Source: Paenibacillus xylanilyticus (GTDB lineage: Bacteria; Bacillota; Bacilli; Paenibacillales; Paenibacillaceae). Taken from it: a DNA stretch of 64,000 nucleotides. A program made the position numbers and the translations under genes. Position 1 is the first letter of the stretch. Every line of letters begins with the position of its first letter. Below are positions 61,119 through 64,000 of this stretch, one piece after another. The stretch is taken from assembly GCF_009664365.1 (NCBI RefSeq), contig NZ_CP044310.1, positions 4,901,001-4,965,000 of the forward strand. Direction: 5' to 3'. The notes under the pieces are model-generated. The model did no database searches. It worked only from the letters and a program-made list of their open reading frames with translations, and was not told the DNA's origin.

Positions 61119-64000
61119 CTATTGAATCAAATTCGACTTCTTGAGTAATTTCTGAAGTAACGTAGCCACTTCAGCACGTGTAATTTTGTTCTTTGGTTGA
61201 ATCGTAGTTACTGTTCTACCATTCAGAATATCCATCGCTAAGCCAGCTGCTATATGATCTCTGGCATAGCCGGAAATTAACGATTCATCTTTAAATTCTT
61301 GCAGCAACATGCTTATTTGATCAGGTGATAAATTCGGATGGATTCCCGTGATCTTCATGGCTTTCGCAATAATAGTCATAGCTTGTTCTCGAGTGATGGT
61401 ATCCATAGGAGCGAACTGAGCATTGCTATAACCCTCAATTAATTGATACTCTCGGGCTGTGTAGATATAATCAGCAAACCAATCAGACTTATTTACATCG
61501 ATGAACGGAGTTTCGCCACTTATCGGTACTAAACCTAGCGCTCTTATAACCATAGCTGCGAACTCTGCACGTGTAATATCCCTATTCGGTTCAAATATAT
61601 CCTCACTAACTCCCGTAGCAATCATTCGGGATCCCATATCATTGATTGCACTTTTTGCCCAATGGTTTGTCACATCAGTAAACTCGACTGGATGCCAGAC
61701 CAGCGTGTACAAACTATTGGTCAAGCTATTAACCACTGCGTAGTAACGATCATCTTTTTGCTCAACATAAGTCGGTACATGATGAATGGAACCATCCAAA
61801 CCTACAACAATTCCTGTCGTGATCTGATTTCGATCCACAGTCTGCGGAATAGTAATAAACCGTTCAACGTACGTATTGAAGCGATTTATTTCCTTTCTTG
61901 AACCATTAAATTCAGCCATTAACTTAAAGTGAACTGGGTCCATTAAAAGCAAAGCACTATTTGAATTCGTCGAATCCTTTGCAATGCTTGTTTCCGACGG
62001 AAAGGCTTTAGAGATCGTTACTTCAATCGTCATGTCAGATAGCGATTGATCTGCCCGAAGTTGGTCCGCTAAAGTTCCAATTGAGATTTGGCTCGCTGGT
62101 AGCCTATATATAGCGAGCGGGGTAACCAGTTCCAAGACGGCAGATTGGTCCACCATTTTCTTAACGACATCACCTGTTAGCAGTCCCACAATGGAGTCTG
62201 ATGACACATTAACAGGAATAGTCACTATAGCGTTCTGACCTTCTCTCGCCAGCCATTCTAGCAATTTCTTAGGATCCGGCGTAATGGTTGTAATGCTTCT
62301 ATTTTCAACGACATTGGTTTCCAACTTGCCAATATTCTCTGACTTACCATTTATTATGACAGGAACTCCCGTTGGCTCCGGCTGAGGTGGGTCCACAGAT
62401 GGCGTTCCGCCACCTTGAGAGCCACCCCCACTACCGTTATTCCCCGAATTTCCACCGCCACCTGAGCTACTGGAAGGATTCACAGTGAGAACCAAGTTCG
62501 TTGTTGCTATCTCCCCGTCTCCATAAACAGCTGTAATGACGGAAGAATAGGTTCCTGCAGGCAATCCTACTACTGGTCGAACAGTCCACGTGTCGATACT
62601 TTCACCCGCAGCAACATTTTCTCCACTTCCCTCAACCACAAATGTGCTGGGTTCACTTGAAGTAAGACTTTGGATGGTTGTATCGACCATTCCGGCATTC
62701 GTAATGATTAATTTCTCTGCTGAAGGTTGTTCGTAACCAACCGTTACCGGTGCAAATAATGGAGCGACAATACTTAAAAAAGGTATCGTTTCTGAAATAT
62801 CCTCAAACTCTGCACTAATAGTAACATCCCCGTTTGGCATGATGAAGACATCACCCGTTATCGGATAGTCCACAGAATTATAGGTATATTTTAGTGATCC
62901 TATTTTCAATCTCTTCCCAAAATCCGGTAGGATGTTCAAACTAATTACGTTACCAGCTGGAGCATTAATAGGAGTAGCAGTAATCGTGCCATCTACCAGG
63001 TTGTTTATAGTTACGTTGTACAGTTTGATTTGAGTAACTACGTTAATTGTTGCACTGCCCGACTTCGTGCCATCCACTGTCGAGGTTGCGGTAATTGTAT
63101 ATGGACCTGGAGTGGCATTCGCTGCCACACTTACCAATCCATTCGCATCCACCGTGACATTGCCATTTGTGTCACTACTGCTCCACGTAACGGATTGCGA
63201 TGCTCCTCCAACGACATCCACCGTCGCTGTGAGCTGTTCCGTACCCCCTTGCACCACACTTGAGTTCGTTGGCGTCACGGTTACGCTGTTCACTGCCGGG
63301 GCAGACGTTACCGTCACCGTTGCACTGCCCGACTTCGTGCCATCCACTGTCGAGGTTGCGGTAATTGTATATGGACCTGGAGTGGCATTCGCTGCCACAC
63401 TTACCAATCCATTCGCATCCACCGTCACGTTTCCGTTTGTGTCACTACTGCTCCATGTAACGGTTTGCGCGGCTCCTCCAACGACATCCACCGTCGCTGT
63501 GAGCTGTTCCGTATCCCCTTGTACCACACTTGGGTTGGTTGGCGTCACGGTTACGCTGTTCACTGCCGGGGCCGAGGTTACCGTCACCGTTGCACTGCCC
63601 GACTTCGTGCCATCCACTGTCGAGGTTGCGGTAATCGTATATGGACCTGGAGTGGCATTCGCTGCCACACTTACCAATCCATTCGCATCCACCGTCACGT
63701 TTCCGTTTGTGTCACTACTGCTCCATGTAACGGTTTGCGCGGCTCCTCCAACGACATCCACCGTCGCTGTGAGCTGTTCCGTATCCCCTTGTACCACACT
63801 TGGGTTGGTTGGCGTCACGGTTACGCTGTTCACTGCCGGGGCCGAGGTTACCGTCACCGTTGCACTGCCCGACTTCGTGCCATCCACTGTCGAGGTTGCG
63901 GTAATCGTATATGGACCTGGAGTGGCATTCGCTGCCACACTTACCAATCCATTCGCATCCACCGTCACGTTTCCGTTTGTGTCACTACTGCTCCATGTAA
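61119..64000 (-). CDS. Large SLH surface protein with tandem Ig-like repeats (5' end outside window)
   Basis: This is a cell-wall-anchored surface protein; 960 codons are visible and the frame is still open at the right edge, so the signal peptide lies outside. From the visible N-terminal side it has more than three near-identical 90-residue Ig-like units (SVTVTPTNPSVVQGDTEQLT, then TWSSSDTNGNVTVDANGLVS). A region with NLVDGTITATPINAPAGNVI, another beta domain, and a Gly/Ser/Pro linker follow. Three C-terminal SLH repeats complete it (TDVTNHWAKSAINDMGSRMI; NRDITRAEFAAMVIRALGLV). SLH domains bind pyruvylated cell-wall polymer. Likely a rod-like stalk for a more distal domain. A strong terminator follows. 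Confidence 0.92.
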   Translation of the reverse strand, partial: TWSSSDTNGNVTVDANGLVSVAANATPGPYTITATSTVDGTKSGSATVTVTSAPAVNSVTVTPTNPSVVQGDTEQLTATVDVVGGAAQTVTWSSSDTNGNVTVDANGLVSVAANATPGPYTITATSTVDGTKSGSATVTVTSAPAVNSVTVTPTNPSVVQGDTEQLTATVDVVGGAAQTVTWSSSDTNGNVTVDANGLVSVAANATPGPYTITATSTVDGTKSGSATVTVTSAPAVNSVTVTPTNSSVVQGGTEQLTATVDVVGGASQSVTWSSSDTNGNVTVDANGLVSVAANATPGPYTITATSTVDGTKSGSATINVVTQIKLYNVTINNLVDGTITATPINAPAGNVISLNILPDFGKRLKIGSLKYTYNSVDYPITGDVFIMPNGDVTISAEFEDISETIPFLSIVAPLFAPVTVGYEQPSAEKLIITNAGMVDTTIQSLTSSEPSTFVVEGSGENVAAGESIDTWTVRPVVGLPAGTYSSVITAVYGDGEIATTNLVLTVNPSSSSGGGGNSGNNGSGGGSQGGGTPSVDPPQPEPTGVPVIINGKSENIGKLETNVVENRSITTITPDPKKLLEWLAREGQNAIVTIPVNVSSDSIVGLLTGDVVKKMVDQSAVLELVTPLAIYRLPASQISIGTLADQLRADQSLSDMTIEVTISKAFPSETSIAKDSTNSNSALLLMDPVHFKLMAEFNGSRKEINRFNTYVERFITIPQTVDRNQITTGIVVGLDGSIHHVPTYVEQKDDRYYAVVNSLTNSLYTLVWHPVEFTDVTNHWAKSAINDMGSRMIATGVSEDIFEPNRDITRAEFAAMVIRALGLVPISGETPFIDVNKSDWFADYIYTAREYQLIEGYSNAQFAPMDTITREQAMTIIAKAMKITGIHPNLSPDQISMLLQEFKDESLISGYARDHIAAGLAMDILNGRTVTTIQPKNKITRAEVATLLQKLLKKSNLIQ
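63044..64000. repeat. 270-bp tandem coding repeats (about 3.5 copies visible)
   Basis: The same sequence recurs every 270 bases; for example GGCGTCACGG occurs at 63271, 63541 and 63811 within identical surroundings. Each unit encodes one 90-residue Ig-like module. The two right-hand units are almost identical at base level, while the unit at 63044-63310 has several substitutions (for example NSSVVQGGTEQL in place of NPSVVQGDTEQL). The array continues past the window edge. Confidence 0.93.

Noticed and set aside
63044-64000. Regular repeats that could suggest a CRISPR array.
   Set aside because: The 270-base period, absence of spacers and continuous open frame show coding repeats of Ig-like modules.

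Overview
The window looks like chromosomal DNA of a Paenibacillus or a close relative in the Bacillales. The evidence is strong AGGAGG-type ribosome binding sites, frequent TTG and GTG starts, two very large S-layer-homology (SLH) surface proteins, a carbohydrate ABC importer without its own ATPase beside glycoside hydrolases, many small acetyltransferase and DinB genes, and a bacillibactin-type iron cluster. Most genes lie on the minus strand. No rRNA, tRNA, CRISPR array, insertion sequence or prophage was recognised.

Layout. 0-4.4 kb: iron-siderophore uptake (permease cut by the window edge, binding lipoprotein, AraC regulator with a binding-protein domain, siderophore esterase) with two Fur-box-like sites. 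4.5-15.2 kb: a galactan-type sugar locus (metallophosphoesterase, LacI regulator, sugar-binding lipoprotein, two permeases, GH30, GH35, acetyltransferase). Five copies of one 14-bp operator lie at its two promoters. 15.3-20.5 kb: Fe-S family protein, FAD amine oxidase with an apparent ATC start, chemoreceptor, and a tandem pair of paralogous membrane proteins. 20.8-24.8 kb: an amidohydrolase coupled to an unusual 1056-residue acetyltransferase fusion protein. 25-28 kb: orphan AbrB/MazE protein, MFS transporter and ROK regulator. 28.5-33 kb: a visibly AT-rich three-gene island resembling ABC-three-component (ABC-3C)/Lamassu conflict systems: nuclease-like effector, middle component, SMC-like ATPase. 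33.2-36 kb: TetR regulator, amidohydrolase and DUF554 membrane protein. 36-39.6 kb: PHP/SLH surface protein. 40.2-47.2 kb: sugar isomerase-like protein, membrane protein, MFS/flavin monooxygenase pair, acetyltransferase, GRAM-like protein, purine nucleoside phosphorylase, unknown protein. 47.3-53.9 kb: GAF/PucR-type regulator divergent from an MFS, M20 hydrolase and two-subunit L-serine dehydratase operon. 54-60.9 kb: a run of small accessory genes, including a 55-residue membrane protein. 61.1-64 kb: a repeat-rich SLH protein running off the right edge.

How the parts work together. The iron cluster should import a ferric catecholate siderophore and hydrolyse it in the cytoplasm. The sugar locus suggests that an anchored GH30 enzyme cuts beta-galactan outside the cell, the ABC importer takes up oligomers, and the cytoplasmic GH35 enzyme releases galactose, all under one LacI repressor. 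The serine operon suggests import of a serine-containing conjugate, its hydrolysis, and deamination of serine to pyruvate. The best candidates for little-described biology are the ABC-3C/Lamassu-like island, the acetyltransferase fusion/amidohydrolase pair with its two palindromes, and the M20/serine dehydratase operon.
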